Source of the DNA: Auanema rhodensis
Taxonomy: Eukaryota > Nematoda > Chromadorea > Rhabditida > Rhabditidae
Assembly (NCBI GenBank): GCA_964057225.1
Contig: OZ059898.1
Span: 620,001-684,000 of the forward strand
Length of the DNA: 64,000 nucleotides
Reading direction: 5' to 3'
Shown: positions 23,517 through 37,907 of the stretch, one piece after another
How the letters are laid out: each line of letters starts with the position of its first letter
How positions within the stretch are numbered: position 1 is the stretch's first letter
The notes under the pieces: model-generated
What the model was told of the DNA's origin: nothing
The model's input: only the letters and a program-made list of their open reading frames with translations
The model's database searches: none
Made by a program: the position numbers and the translations under genes

Positions 23517-25973
23517 TGAAGAATTAATTTTTTCGTTGAATAACATTGTCCATCGTCTTTGCCTTGAAAAAAGGAATCTAAAAACATCTACTTTTTGCTA
23601 AATTATTTTGAAATTTTTCGAAAAAATTTTTGTCAAAATGTTTTTGGAAGCAATGTTGAGTGTACATGGAAACTCAACATACACTAATGCATCATTTTTC
23701 AAACGATCATAACTAATTTTTGTATTAAGCGTTTCTCAATGTAGTATAGTGCATTCGATGCGGATTTTTAAGCTGCGTCGATCTGTGTTATCAGATTTGC
23801 GCTAGCTTAAAAATGCACCGAGATATCATTTGATATAAGTTCACACTTATATCCTCGATTTTCACCCTGAAGAATTAATTTTTTCGTTGAATAACATTGT
23901 CCATCGTCTTTGCCTTGAAAAAAGGAATCTAAAAACATCTACTATTTGCTAAATTATTTTGAAATTTTTCGAAAAAATTTTTGTCAAAATGTTTTTGGAA
24001 GCAATGTTGAGTGTACATGGAAACTCAACAAACACTAATGCATCATTTTTCAAACGATCATAACTAATTTTTGTATTAAGCGTTTCTCAATGTAGTATAG
24101 TGCATTCGATGCGGATTTTTAAGCTGCGTCGATCTGTGTTATCAGATTTGCGCTAGCTTAAAAATGCACCGAGATATCAACTGATATAAGTTCACACTTA
24201 TATCCTCGATTTTTACCCTGAAGAATTAATTTTTTCGTTGAATAACATTGTCCATCGTCTTTGCCTTGAAAAAAGGAATCTAAAAACATCTACTTTTTGC
24301 TAAATTATTTTGAAATTTTTCGAAAAAATTTTTGTCAAAATGTTTTTGGAAGCAATGTTGAGTGTACATGGAAACTCAACATACACTAATGCATCATTTT
24401 TCAAACGATCATAACTAATTTTTGTATTAAGCGTTTCTCAATGTAGTATAGTGCATTCGATGCGGATTTTTAAGCTGCGTCGATCTGTGTTATCAGATTT
24501 GCGCTAGCTTAAAAATGCACCGAGATATCAACTGATATAAGTTCACACTTATATCCTCGATTTTCACCCTGAAGAATTAATTTTTTCGTTGAATAACATT
24601 GTCCATCGTCTTTGCCTTGAAAAAAGGAATCTAAAAACATCTACTTTTTGCTAAATTATTTTGAAATTTTTCGAAAAAATTTTTGTCAAAATGTTTTTGG
24701 AAGCAATGTTGAGTGTACATGGAAACTCAACATACACTAATGCATCATTTTTCAAACGATCATAACTAATTTTTGTATTAAGCGTTTCTCAATGTAGTAT
24801 AGTGCATTCGATGCGGATTTTTAAGCTGCGTCGATCTGTGTTATCAGATTTGCGCTAGCTTAAAAATGCACCGAGATATCAACTGATATAAGTTCACACT
24901 TATATCCTCGATTTTTACCCTGAAGAATTAATTTTTTTGTTGAATAACATTGTCCATCGTCTTTGCCTTGAAAAAAGGAATCTAAAAACATCTACTTTTT
25001 GCTAAATTATTTTGAAATTTTTCGAAAAAATTTTTGTCAAAATGTTTTTGGAAGCAATGTTGAGTGTACATGGAAACTCAACATACACTAATGCATCATT
25101 TTTCAAACGATCATAACTAATTTTTGTATTAAGCGTTTCTCAATGTAGTATAGTGCATTCGATGCGGATTTTTAAGCTGCGTCGATCTGTGTTATCAGAT
25201 TTGCGCTAGCTTAAAAATGCACCGAGATATCAACTGATATAAGTTCACACTTATATCCTCGATTTTCACCCTGAAGAATTAATTTTTTCGTTGAATAACA
25301 TTGTCCATCGTCTTTGCCTTGAAAAAAGGAATCTAAAAACATCTACTTTTTGCTAAAATATTTTGAAATTTTTCGAAAAAATTTTTGTCAAAATGTTTTT
25401 GGAAGCAATGTTGAGTGTACATGGAAACTCAACATACACTAATGCATCATTTTTCAAACGATCATAACTAATTTTTGTATTAAGCGTTTCTCAATGTAGT
25501 ATAGTGCATTCGATGCGGATTTTTAAGCTGCGTCGATCTGTGTTATCAGATTTGCGCTATCTTAAAAATGCACCGAGATATCAACTGATATAAGTTCACA
25601 CTTATATCCTCGATTTTCACCCTGAAGAATTAATTTTTTCGTTGAATAACATTGTCCATCGTCTTTGCCTTGAAAAAAGGAATCTAAAAACATCTACTTT
25701 TTGCTAAATTATTTTGAAATTTTTCGAAAAAATTTTTGTCAAAATGTTTTTGGAAGCAATGTTGAGTGTACATGGAAACTCAACATACACTAATGCATCA
25801 TTTTTCAAACGATCATAACTAATTTTTGTATTAAGCGTTTCTCAATGTAGTATAGTGCATTCGATGCGGATTTTTAAGCTGCGTCGATCTGTGTTATCAG
25901 ATTTGCGCTAGCTTAAAAATGCACCGAGATATCAACTGATATAAGTTCACACTTATATCCTCGATTTTCACCC
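23517..25973 (+). repeat. 7-monomer higher-order repeat, copy 2 (M68-M74)
   Basis: All markers of copy 1 recur exactly seven monomers later, including the double change of the sixth monomer (M73, 25272-25622). I see no difference between copy 1 and copy 2 at the sites I followed, so this is a very recent tandem duplication of 2,457 bp. Confidence 0.9.
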
Positions 25974-27728
25974 TGAAGAATTAATTTTTTCGTTGAATAA
26001 CATTGTCCATCGTCTTTGCCTTGAAAAAAGGAATCTAAAAACATCTACTTTTTGCTAAATTATTTTGAAATTTTTCGAAAAAATTTTTGTCAAAATGTTT
26101 TTGGAAGCAATGTTGAGTGTACATGGAAACTCAACATACACTAATGCATCATTTTTCAAACGATCATAACTAATTTTTGTATTAAGCGTTTCTCAATGTA
26201 GTATAGTGCATTCGATGCGGATTTTTAAGCTGCGTCGATCTGTGTTATCAGATTTGCGCTAGCTTAAAAATGCACCGAGATATCATTTGATATAAGTTCA
26301 CACTTATATCCTCGATTTTCACCCTGAAGAATTAATTTTTTCGTTGAATAACATTGTCCATCGTCTTTGCCTTGAAAAAAGGAATCTAAAAACATCTACT
26401 ATTTGCTAAATTATTTTGAAATTTTTCGAAAAAATTTTTGTCAAAATGTTTTTGGAAGCAATGTTGAGTGTACATGGAAACTCAACAAACACTAATGCAT
26501 CATTTTTCAAACGATCATAACTAATTTTTGTATTAAGCGTTTCTCAATGTAGTATAGTGCATTCGATGCGGATTTTTAAGCTGCGTCGATCTGTGTTATC
26601 AGATTTGCGCTAGCTTAAAAATGCACCGAGATATCAACTGATATAAGTTCACACTTATATCCTCGATTTTCACCCTGAAGAATTAATTTTTTCGTTGAAT
26701 AACATTGTCCATCGTCTTTGCCTTGAAAAAAGGAATCTAAAAACATCTACTTTTTGCTAAATTATTTTGAAATTTTTCGAAAAAATTTTTGTCAAAATGT
26801 TTTTGGAAGCAATGTTGAGTGTACATGGAAACTCAACATACACTAATGCATCATTTTTCAAACGATCATAACTAATTTTTGTATTAAGCGTTTCTCAATG
26901 TAGTATAGTGCATTCGATGCGGATTTTTAAGCTGCGTCGATCTGTGTTATCAGATTTGCGCTAGCTTAAAAATGCACCGAGATATCAACTGATATAAGTT
27001 CACACTTATATCCTCGATTTTCACCCTGAAGAATTAATTTTTTCGTTGAATAACATTGTCCATCGTCTTTGCCTTGAAAAAAGGAATCTAAAAACATCTA
27101 CTTTTTGCTAAATTATTTTGAAATTTTTCGAAAAAATTTTTGTCAAAATGTTTTTGGAAGCAATGTTGAGTGTACATGGAAACTCAACATACACTAATGC
27201 ATCATTTTTCAAACGATCATAACTAATTTTTGTATTAAGCGTTTCTCAATGTAGTATAGTGCATTCGATGCGGATTTTTAAGCTGCGTCGATCTGTGTTA
27301 TCAGATTTGCGCTAGCTTAAAAATGCACCGAGATATCAACTGATATAAGTTCACACTTATATCCTCGATTTTTACCCTGAAGAATTAATTTTTTTGTTGA
27401 ATAACATTGTCCATCGTCTTTGCCTTGAAAAAAGGAATCTAAAAACATCTACTATTTGCTAAATTATTTTGAAATTTTTCGAAAAAATTTTTGTCAAAAT
27501 GTTTTTGGAAGCAATGTTGAGTGTACATGGAAACTCAACATACACTAATGCATCATTTTTCAAACGATCATAACTAATTTTTGTATTAAGCGTTTCTCAA
27601 TGTAGTATAGTGCATTCGATGCGGATTTTTAAGCTGCGTCGATCTGTGTTATCAGATTTGCGCTAGCTTAAAAATGCACCGAGATATCAACTGATATAAG
27701 TTCACACTTATATCCTCGATTTTTACCC
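25974..27728 (+). repeat. 7-mer HOR, partial copy 3 (M75-M79)
   Basis: The first five monomers of the unit are present and then the pattern stops. M76 ends with the common gattttcaccc, not gatttttaccc. M79 combines tttttttgttg with ctactattt and ends gatttttaccc. The sixth-monomer markers (ctaaaata, ctatctt) are absent after M79. M79 may mark the junction at which the 7-mer was broken. Confidence 0.85.
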
Positions 27729-30185
27729 TGAAGAATTAATTTTTTCGTTGAATAACATTGTCCATCGTCTTTGCCTTGAAAAAAGGAATCTAAAAACATC
27801 TACTTTTTGCTAAATTATTTTGAAATTTTTCGAAAAAATTTTTGTCAAAATGTTTTTGGAAGCAATGTTGAGTGTACATGGAAACTCAACATACACTAAT
27901 GCATCATTTTTCAAACGATCATAACTAATTTTTGTATTAAGCGTTTCTCAATGTAGTATAGTGCATTCGATGCGGATTTTTAAGCTGCGTCGATCTGTGT
28001 TATCAGATTTGCGCTAGCTTAAAAATGCACCGAGATATCAACTGATATAAGTTCACACTTATATCCTCGATTTTCACCCTGAAGAATTAATTTTTTCGTT
28101 GAATAACATTGTCCATCGTCTTTGCCTTGAAAAAAGGAATCTAAAAACATCTACTTTTTGCTAAATTATTTTGAAATTTTTCGAAAAAATTTTTGTCAAA
28201 ATGTTTTTGGAAGCAATGTTGAGTGTACATGGAAACTCAACATACACTAATGCATCATTTTTCAAACGATCATAACTAATTTTTGTATTAAGCGTTTCTC
28301 AATGTAGTATAGTGCATTCGATGCGGATTTTTAAGCTGCGTCGATCTGTGTTATCAGATTTGCGCTAGCTTAAAAATGCACCGAGATATCAACTGATATA
28401 AGTTCACACTTATATCCTCGATTTTCACCCTGAAGAATTAATTTTTTCGTTGAATAACATTGTCCATCGTCTTTGCCTTGAAAAAAGGAATCTAAAAACA
28501 TCTACTTTTTGCTAAATTATTTTGAAATTTTTCGAAAAAATTTTTGTCAAAATGTTTTTGGAAGCAATGTTGAGTGTACATGGAAACTCAACATACACTA
28601 ATGCATCATTTTTCAAACGATCATAACTAATTTTTGTATTAAGCGTTTCTCGATGTAGTATAGTGCATTCGATGCGGATTTTTAAGCTGCGTCGATCTGT
28701 GTTATCAGATTTGCGCTAGCTTAAAAATGCACCGAGATATCAACTGATATAAGTTCACACTTATATCCTCGATTTTCACCCTGAAGAATTAATTTTTTCG
28801 TTGAATAACATTGTCCATCGTCTTTGCCTTGAAAAAAGGAATCTAAAAACATCTACTTTTTGCTAAATTATTTTGAAATTTTTCGAAAAAATTTTTGTCA
28901 AAATGTTTTTGGAAGCAATGTTGAGTGTACATGGAAACTCAACATACACTAATGCATCATTTTTCAAACGATCATAACTAATTTTTGTATTAAGCGTTTC
29001 TCAATGTAGTATAGTGCATTCGATGCGGATTTTTAAGCTGCGTCGATCTGTGTTATCAGATTTGCGCTAGCTTAAAAATGCACCGAGATATCAACTGATA
29101 TAAGTTCACACTTATATCCTCGATTTTCACCCTGAAGAATTAATTTTTTCGTTGAATAACATTGTCCATCGTCTTTGCCTTGAAAAAAGGAATCTAAAAA
29201 CATCTACTTTTTGCTAAATTATTTTGAAATTTTTCGAAAAAATTTTTGTCAAAATGTTTTTGGAAGCAATGTTGAGTGTACATGGAAACTCAACATACAC
29301 TAATGCATCATTTTTCAAACGATCATAACTAATTTTTGTATTAAGCGTTTCTCAATGTAGTATAGTGCATTCGATGCGGATTTTTAAGCTGCGTCGATCT
29401 GTGTTATCAGATTTGCGCTAGCTTAAAAATGCACCGAGATATCAACTGATATAAGTTCACACTTATATCCTCGATTTTCACCCTGAAGAATTAATTTTTT
29501 CGTTGAATAACATTGTCCATCGTCTTTGCCTTGAAAAAAGGAATCTAAAAACATCTACTTTTTGCTAAATTATTTTGAAATTTTTCGAAAAAATTTTTGT
29601 CAAAATGTTTTTGGAAGCAATGTTGAGTGTACATGGAAACTCAACATACACTAATGCATCATTTTTCAAACGATCATAACTAATTTTTGTATTAAGCGTT
29701 TCTCGATGTAGTATAGTGCATTCGATGCGGATTTTTAAGCTGCGTCGATCTGTGTTATCAGATTTGCGCTAGCTTAAAAATGCACCGAGATATCAACTGA
29801 TATAAGTTCACACTTATATCCTCGATTTTCACCCTGAAGAATTAATTTTTTCGTTGAATAACATTGTCCATCGTCTTTGCCTTGAAAAAAGGAATCTAAA
29901 AACATCTACTTTTTGCTAAATTATTTTGAAATTTTTCGAAAAAATTTTTGTCAAAATGTTTTTGGAAGCAATGTTGAGTGTACATGGAAACTCAACATAC
30001 ACTAATGCATCATTTTTCAAACGATCATAACTAATTTTTGTATTAAGCGTTTCTCAATGTAGTATAGTGCATTCGATGCGGATTTTTAAGCTGCGTCGAT
30101 CTGTGTTATCAGATTTGCGCTAGCTTAAAAATGCACCGAGATATCAACTGATATAAGTTCACACTTATATCCTCGATTTTCACCC
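27729..30185 (+). repeat. Low-variation stretch M80-M86
   Basis: The seven monomers are close to the common form. The only repeated marker is tctcgatg (for tctcaatg near position 222) in M82 and M85, three monomers apart. The same change appears in M92 and M96, on the other side of the next HOR remnant. Confidence 0.75.
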
Positions 30186-31940
30186 TGAAGAATTAATTTT
30201 TTCGTTGAATAACATTGTCCATCGTCTTTGCCTTGAAAAAAGGAATCTAAAAACATCTACTTTTTGCTAAATTATTTTGAAATTTTTCGAAAAAATTTTT
30301 GTCAAAATGTTTTTGGAAGCAATGTTGAGTGTACATGGAAACTCAACATACACTAATGCATCATTTTTCAAACGATCATAACTAATTTTTGTATTAAGCG
30401 TTTCTCAATGTAGTATAGTGCATTCGATGCGGATTTTTAAGCTGCGTCGATCTGTGTTATCAGATTTGCGCTAGCTTAAAAATGCACCGAGATATCATTT
30501 GATATAAGTTCACACTTATATCCTCGATTTTCACCCTGAAGAATTAATTTTTTCGTTGAATAACATTGTCCATCGTCTTTGCCTTGAAAAAAGGAATCTA
30601 AAAACATCTACTATTTGCTAAATTATTTTGAAATTTTTCGAAAAAATTTTTGTCAAAATGTTTTTGGAAGCAATGTTGAGTGTACATGGAAACTCAACAA
30701 ACACTAATGCATCATTTTTCAAACGATCATAACTAATTTTTGTATTAAGCGTTTCTCAATGTAGTATAGTGCATTCGATGCGGATTTTTAAGCTGCGTCG
30801 ATCTGTGTTATCAGATTTGCGCTAGCTTAAAAATGCACCGAGATATCAACTGATATAAGTTCACACTTATATCCTCGATTTTTACCCTGAAGAATTAATT
30901 TTTTCGTTGAATAACATTGTCCATCGTCTTTGCCTTGAAAAAAGGAATCTAAAAACATCTACTTTTTGCTAAATTATTTTGAAATTTTTCGAAAAAATTT
31001 TTGTCAAAATGTTTTTGGAAGCAATGTTGAGTGTACATGGAAACTCAACATACACTAATGCATCATTTTTCAAACGATCATAACTAATTTTTGTATTAAG
31101 CGTTTCTCAATGTAGTATAGTGCATTCGATGCGGATTTTTAAGCTGCGTCGATCTGTGTTATCAGATTTGCGCTAGCTTAAAAATGCACCGAGATATCAA
31201 CTGATATAAGTTCACACTTATATCCTCGATTTTCACCCTGAAGAATTAATTTTTTCGTTGAATAACATTGTCCATCGTCTTTGCCTTGAAAAAAGGAATC
31301 TAAAAACATCTACTTTTTGCTAAATTATTTTGAAATTTTTCGAAAAAATTTTTGTCAAAATGTTTTTGGAAGCAATGTTGAGTGTACATGGAAACTCAAC
31401 ATACACTAATGCATCATTTTTCAAACGATCATAACTAATTTTTGTATTAAGCGTTTCTCAATGTAGTATAGTGCATTCGATGCGGATTTTTAAGCTGCGT
31501 CGATCTGTGTTATCAGATTTGCGCTAGCTTAAAAATGCACCGAGATATCAACTGATATAAGTTCACACTTATATCCTCGATTTTTACCCTGAAGAATTAA
31601 TTTTTTTGTTGAATAACATTGTCCATCGTCTTTGCCTTGAAAAAAGGAATCTAAAAACATCTACTATTTGCTAAATTATTTTGAAATTTTTCGAAAAAAT
31701 TTTTGTCAAAATGTTTTTGGAAGCAATGTTGAGTGTACATGGAAACTCAACATACACTAATGCATCATTTTTCAAACGATCATAACTAATTTTTGTATTA
31801 AGCGTTTCTCAATGTAGTATAGTGCATTCGATGCGGATTTTTAAGCTGCGTCGATCTGTGTTATCAGATTTGCGCTAGCTTAAAAATGCACCGAGATATC
31901 AACTGATATAAGTTCACACTTATATCCTCGATTTTCACCC
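30186..31940 (+). repeat. 7-mer HOR, partial copy 4 (M87-M91)
   Basis: The five monomers reproduce M75-M79, 12 monomers (4,212 bp) downstream: atcatttgat, ctactattt with caacaaac, common form, gatttttaccc end, then tttttttgttg with ctactattt. M91, like M79, has the combined fifth-monomer change, so copies 3 and 4 share a more recent ancestor with each other than with copies 1 and 2. Here M88 keeps the gatttttaccc end that M76 has lost. Confidence 0.85.
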
Positions 31941-34900
31941 TGAAGAATTAATTTTTTCGTTGAATAACATTGTCCATCGTCTTTGCCTTGAAAAAAGGAA
32001 TCTAAAAACATCTACTTTTTGCTAAATTATTTTGAAATTTTTCGAAAAAATTTTTGTCAAAATGTTTTTGGAAGCAATGTTGAGTGTACATGGAAACTCA
32101 ACATACACTAATGCATCATTTTTCAAACGATCATAACTAATTTTTGTATTAAGCGTTTCTCGATGTAGTATAGTGCATTCGATGCGGATTTTTAAGCTGC
32201 GTCGATCTGTGTTATCAGATTTGCGCTAGCTTAAAAATGCACCGAGATATCAACTGATATAAGTTCACACTTATATCCTCGATTTTCACCCTGAAGAATT
32301 AATTTTTTCGTTGAATAACATTGTCCATCGTCTTTGCCTTGAAAAAAGGAATCTAAAAACATCTACTTTTTGCTAAATTATTTTGAAATTTTTCGAAAAA
32401 ATTTTTGTCAAAATGTTTTTGGAAGCAATGTTGAGTGTACATGGAAACTCAACATACACTAATGCATCATTTTTCAAACGATCATAACTAATTTTTGTAT
32501 TAAGCGTTTCTCAATGTAGTATAGTGCATTCGATGCGGATTTTTAAGCTGCGTCGATCTGTGTTATCAGATTTGCGCTAGCTTAAAAATGCACCGAGATA
32601 TCAACTGATATAAGTTCACACTTATATCCTCGATTTTTACCCTGAAGAATTAATTTTTTCGTTGAATAACATTGTCCATCGTCTTTGCCTTGAAAAAAGG
32701 AATCTAAAAACATCTACTTTTTGCTAAATTATTTTGAAATTTTTCGAAAAAATTTTTGTCAAAATGTTTTTGGAAGCAATGTTGAGTGTACATGGAAACT
32801 CAACATACACTAATGCATCATTTTTCAAACGATCATAACTAATTTTTGTATTAAGCGTTTCTCAATGTAGTATAGTGCATTCGATGCGGATTTTTAAGCT
32901 GCGTCGATCTGTGTTATCAGATTTGCGCTAGCTTAAAAATGCACCGAGATATCAACTGATATAAGTTCACACTTATATCCTCGATTTTCACCCTGAAGAA
33001 TTAATTTTTTCGTTGAATAACATTGTCCATCGTCTTTGCCTTGAAAAAAGGAATCTAAAAACATCTACTTTTTGCTAAATTATTTTGAAATTTTTCGAAA
33101 AAATTTTTGTCAAAATGTTTTTGGAAGCAATGTTGAGTGTACATGGAAACTCAACATACACTAATGCATCATTTTTCAAACGATCATAACTAATTTTTGT
33201 ATTAAGCGTTTCTCAATGTAGTATAGTGCATTCGATGCGGATTTTTAAGCTGCGTCGATCTGTGTTATCAGATTTGCGCTAGCTTAAAAATGCACCGAGA
33301 TATCAACTGATATAAGTTCACACTTATATCCTCGATTTTCACCCTGAAGAATTAATTTTTTCGTTGAATAACATTGTCCATCGTCTTTGCCTTGAAAAAA
33401 GGAATCTAAAAACATCTACTTTTTGCTAAATTATTTTGAAATTTTTCGAAAAAATTTTTGTCAAAATGTTTTTGGAAGCAATGTTGAGTGTACATGGAAA
33501 CTCAACATACACTAATGCATCATTTTTCAAACGATCATAACTAATTTTTGTATTAAGCGTTTCTCGATGTAGTATAGTGCATTCGATGCGGATTTTTAAG
33601 CTGCGTCGATCTGTGTTATCAGATTTGCGCTAGCTTAAAAATGCACCGAGATATCAACTGATATAAGTTCACACTTATATCCTCGATTTTCACCCTGAAG
33701 AATTAATTTTTTCGTTGAATAACATTGTCCATCGTCTTTGCCTTGAAAAAAGGAATCTAAAAACATCTACTTTTTGCTAAATTATTTTGAAATTTTTCGA
33801 AAAAATTTTTGTCAAAATGTTTTTGGAAGCAATGTTGAGTGTACATGGAAACTCAACATACACTAATGCATCATTTTTCAAACGATCATAACTAATTTTT
33901 GTATTAAGCGTTTCTCAATGTAGTATAGTGCATTCGATGCGGATTTTTAAGCTGCGTCGATCTGTGTTATCAGATTTGCGCTAGCTTAAAAATGCACCGA
34001 GATATCAACTGATATAAGTTCACACTTATATCCTCGATTTTCACCCTGAAGAATTAATTTTTTCGTTGAATAACATTGTCCATCGTCTTTGCCTTGAAAA
34101 AAGGAATCTAAAAACATCTACTTTTTGCTAAATTATCTTGAAATTTTTCGAAAAAATTTTTGTCAAAATGTTTTTGGAAGCAATGTTGAGTGTACATGGA
34201 AACTCAACATACACTAATGCATCATTTTTCAAACGATCATAACTAATTTTTGTATTAAGCGTTTCTCAATGTAGTATAGTGCATTGGATGCGGATTTTTA
34301 AGCTGCGTCGATCTGTGTTATCAGATTTGCGCTAGCTTAAAAATGCACCGAGATATCAACTGATATAAGTTCACACTTATATCCTCGATTTTCACCCTGA
34401 AGAATTAATTTTTTCGTTGAATAACATTGTCCATCGTCTTTGCCTTGAAAAAAGGAATCTAAAAACATCTACTTTTTGCTAAATTATTTTGAAATTTTTC
34501 GAAAAAATTTTTGTCAAAATGTTTTTGGAAGCAATGTTGAGTGTACATGGAAACTCAACATACACTAATGCATCATTTTTCAAACGATCATAACTAATTT
34601 TTGTATTAAGCGTTTCTCAATGTAGTATAGTGCATTCGATGCGGATTTTTAAGCTGCGTCGATCTGTGTTATCAGATTTGCGCTAGCTTAAAAATGCACC
34701 GAGATATCAACTGATATAAGTTCACACTTATATCCTCGATTTTCACCCTGAAGAATTAATTTTTTCGTTGAATAACATTGTCCATCGTCTTTGCCTTGAA
34801 AAAAGGAATCTAAAAACATCTACTTTTTGCTAAATTATTTTGAAATTTTTCGAAAAAATTTTTGTCAAAATGTTTTTGGAAGCAATGTTGAGTGTACATG

Positions 34901-37900
34901 GAAACTCAACATACACTAATGCATCATTTTTCAAACGATCATAACTAATTTTTGTATTAAGCGTTTCTCAATGTAGTATAGTGCATTGGATGCGGATTTT
35001 TAAGCTGCGTCGATCTGTGTTATCAGATTTGCGCTAGCTTAAAAATGCACCGAGATATCAACTGATATAAGTTCACACTTATATCCTCGATTTTCACCCT
35101 GAAGAATTAATTTTTTCGTTGAATAACATTGTCCATCGTCTTTGCCTTGAAAAAAGGAATCTAAAAACATCTACTTTTTGCTAAATTATTTTGAAATTTT
35201 TCGAAAAAATTTTTGTCAAAATGTTTTTGGAAGCAATGTTGAGTGTACATGGAAACTCAACATACACTAATGCATCATTTTTCAAACGATCATAACTAAT
35301 TTTTGTATTAAGCGTTTCTCAATGTAGTATAGTGCATTCGATGCGGATTTTTAAGCTGCGTCGATCTGTGTTATCAGATTTGCGCTAGCTTAAAAATGCA
35401 CCGAGATATCAACTGATATAAGTTCACACTTATATCCTCGATTTTCACCCTGAAGAATTAATTTTTTCGTTGAATAACATTGTCCATCGTCTTTGCCTTG
35501 AAAAAAGGAATCTAAAAACATCTACTTTTTGCTAAATTATTTTGAAATTTTTCGAAAAAATTTTTGTCAAAATGTTTTTGGAAGCAATGTTGAGTGTACA
35601 TGGAAACTCAACATACACTAATGCATCATTTTTCAAACGATCATAACTAATTTTTGTATTAAGCGTTTCTCAATGTAGTATAGTGCATTCGATGCGGATT
35701 TTTAAGCTGCGTTGATCTGTGTTATCAGATTTGCGCTAGCTTAAAAATGCACCGAGATATCAACTGATATAAGTTCACACTTATATCCTCGATTTTCACC
35801 CTGAAGAATTAATTTTTTCGTTGAATAACATTGTCCATCGTCTTTGCCTTGAAAAAAGGAATCTAAAAACATCTACTTTTTGCTAAATTATTTTGAAATT
35901 TTTCGAAAAAATTTTTGTCAAAATGTTATTGGAAGCAATGTTGAGTGTACATGGAAACTCAACATACACTAATGCATCATTTTTCAAACGATCATAACTA
36001 ATTTTTGTATTAAGCGTTTCTCAATGTAGTATAGTGCATTCGATGCGGATTTTTAAGCTGCGTCGATCTGTGTTATCAGATTTGCGCTAGCTTAAAAATG
36101 CACCGAGATATCATTTGATATAAGTTCACACTTATATCCTCGATTTTCACCCTGAAGAATTAATTTTTTCGTTGAATAACATTGTCCATCGTCTTTGCCT
36201 TGAAAAAAGAAATCTAAAAACATCTACTTTTTGCTAAATTATTTTGAAATTTTTCGAAAAAATTTTTGTCAAAATGTTTTTGGAAGCAATGTTGAGTGTA
36301 CATGGAAACTCAACATACACTAATGCATCATTTTTCAAACGATCATAACTAATTTTTGTATTAAGCGTTTCTCAATGTAGTATAGTGCATTCGATGCGGA
36401 TTTTTAAGCTGCGTCGATCTGTGTTATCAGATTTGCGCTAGCTTAAAAATGCACCGAGATATCAACTGATATAAGTTCACACTTATATCCTCGATTTTCA
36501 CCCTGAAGAATTAATTTTTTCGTTGAATAACATTGTCCATCGTCTTTGCCTTGAAAAAAGGAATCTAAAAACATCTACTTTTTGCTAAATTATTTTGAAA
36601 TTTTTCGAAAAAATTTTTGTCAAAATGTTTTTGGAAGCAATGTTGAGTGTACATGGAAACTCAACATACACTAATGCATCATTTTTCAAACGATCATAAC
36701 TAATTTTTGTATTAAGCGTTTCTCAATGTAGTATAGTGCATTCGATGCGGATTTTTAAGCTGCGTCGATCTGTGTTATCAGATTTGCGCTAGCTTAAAAA
36801 TGCACCGAGATATCAACTGATATAAGTTCACACTTATATCCTCGATTTTCACCCTGAAGAATTAATTTTTTCGTTGAATAACATTGTCCATCGTCTTTGC
36901 CTTGAAAAAAGGAATCTAAAAACATCTACTTTTTGCTAAATTATTTTGAAATTTTTCGAAAAAATTTTTGTCAAAATGTTTTTGGAAGCAATGTTGAGTG
37001 TACATGGAAACTCAACATACACTAATGCATCATTTTTCAAACGATCATAACTAATTTTTGTATTAAGCGTTTCTCAATGTAGTATAGTGCATTCGATGCG
37101 GATTTTTAAGCTGCGTCGATCTGTGTTATCAGATTTGCGCTAGCTTAAAAATGCACCGAGATATCAACTGATATAAGTTCACACTTATATCCTCGATTTT
37201 CACCCTGAAGAATTAATTTTTTCGTTGAATAACATTGTCCATCGTCTTTGCCTTGAAAAAAGGAATCTAAAAACATCTACTTTTTGCTAAATTATTTTGA
37301 AATTTTTCGAAAAAATTTTTGTCAAAATGTTTTTGGAAGCAATGTTGAGTGTACATGGAAACTCAACATACACTAATGCATCATTTTTCAAACGATCATA
37401 ACTAATTTTTGTATTAAGCGTTTCTCAATGTAGTATAGTGCATTCGATGCGGATTTTTAAGCTGCGTCGATCTGTGTTATCAGATTTGCGCTAGCTTAAA
37501 AATGCACCGAGATATCAACTGATATAAGTTCACACTTATATCCTCGATTTTCACCCTGAAGAATTAATTTTTTCGTTGAATAACATTGTCCATCGTCTTT
37601 GCCTTGAAAAAAGGAATCTAAAAACATCTACTTTTTGCTAAATTATTTTGAAATTTTTCGAAAAAATTTTTGTCAAAATGTTTTTGGAAGCAATGTTGAG
37701 TGTACATGGAAACTCAACATACACTAATGCATCATTTTTCAAACGATCATAACTAATTTTTGTATTAAGCGTTTCTCAATGTAGTATAGTGCATTCGATG
37801 CGGATTTTTAAGCTGCGTCGATCTGTGTTATCAGATTTGCGCTAGCTTAAAAATGCACCGAGATATCAACTGATATAAGTTCACACTTATATCCTCGATT

Positions 37901-37907
37901 TTCACCC
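31941..37907 (+). repeat. Low-variation stretch M92-M108
   Basis: The monomers are mostly common form with scattered markers: tctcgatg in M92 and M96, a gatttttaccc end in M93, attatcttg plus gcattggatg in M98 (34047-34397), gcattggatg alone in M100, gcgttgatc in M102, gttattgg plus atcatttgat in M103, and gaaatc in M104. M105-M108 look like pure consensus. The two-marker M98 type is seen again only at M125. Confidence 0.75.
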
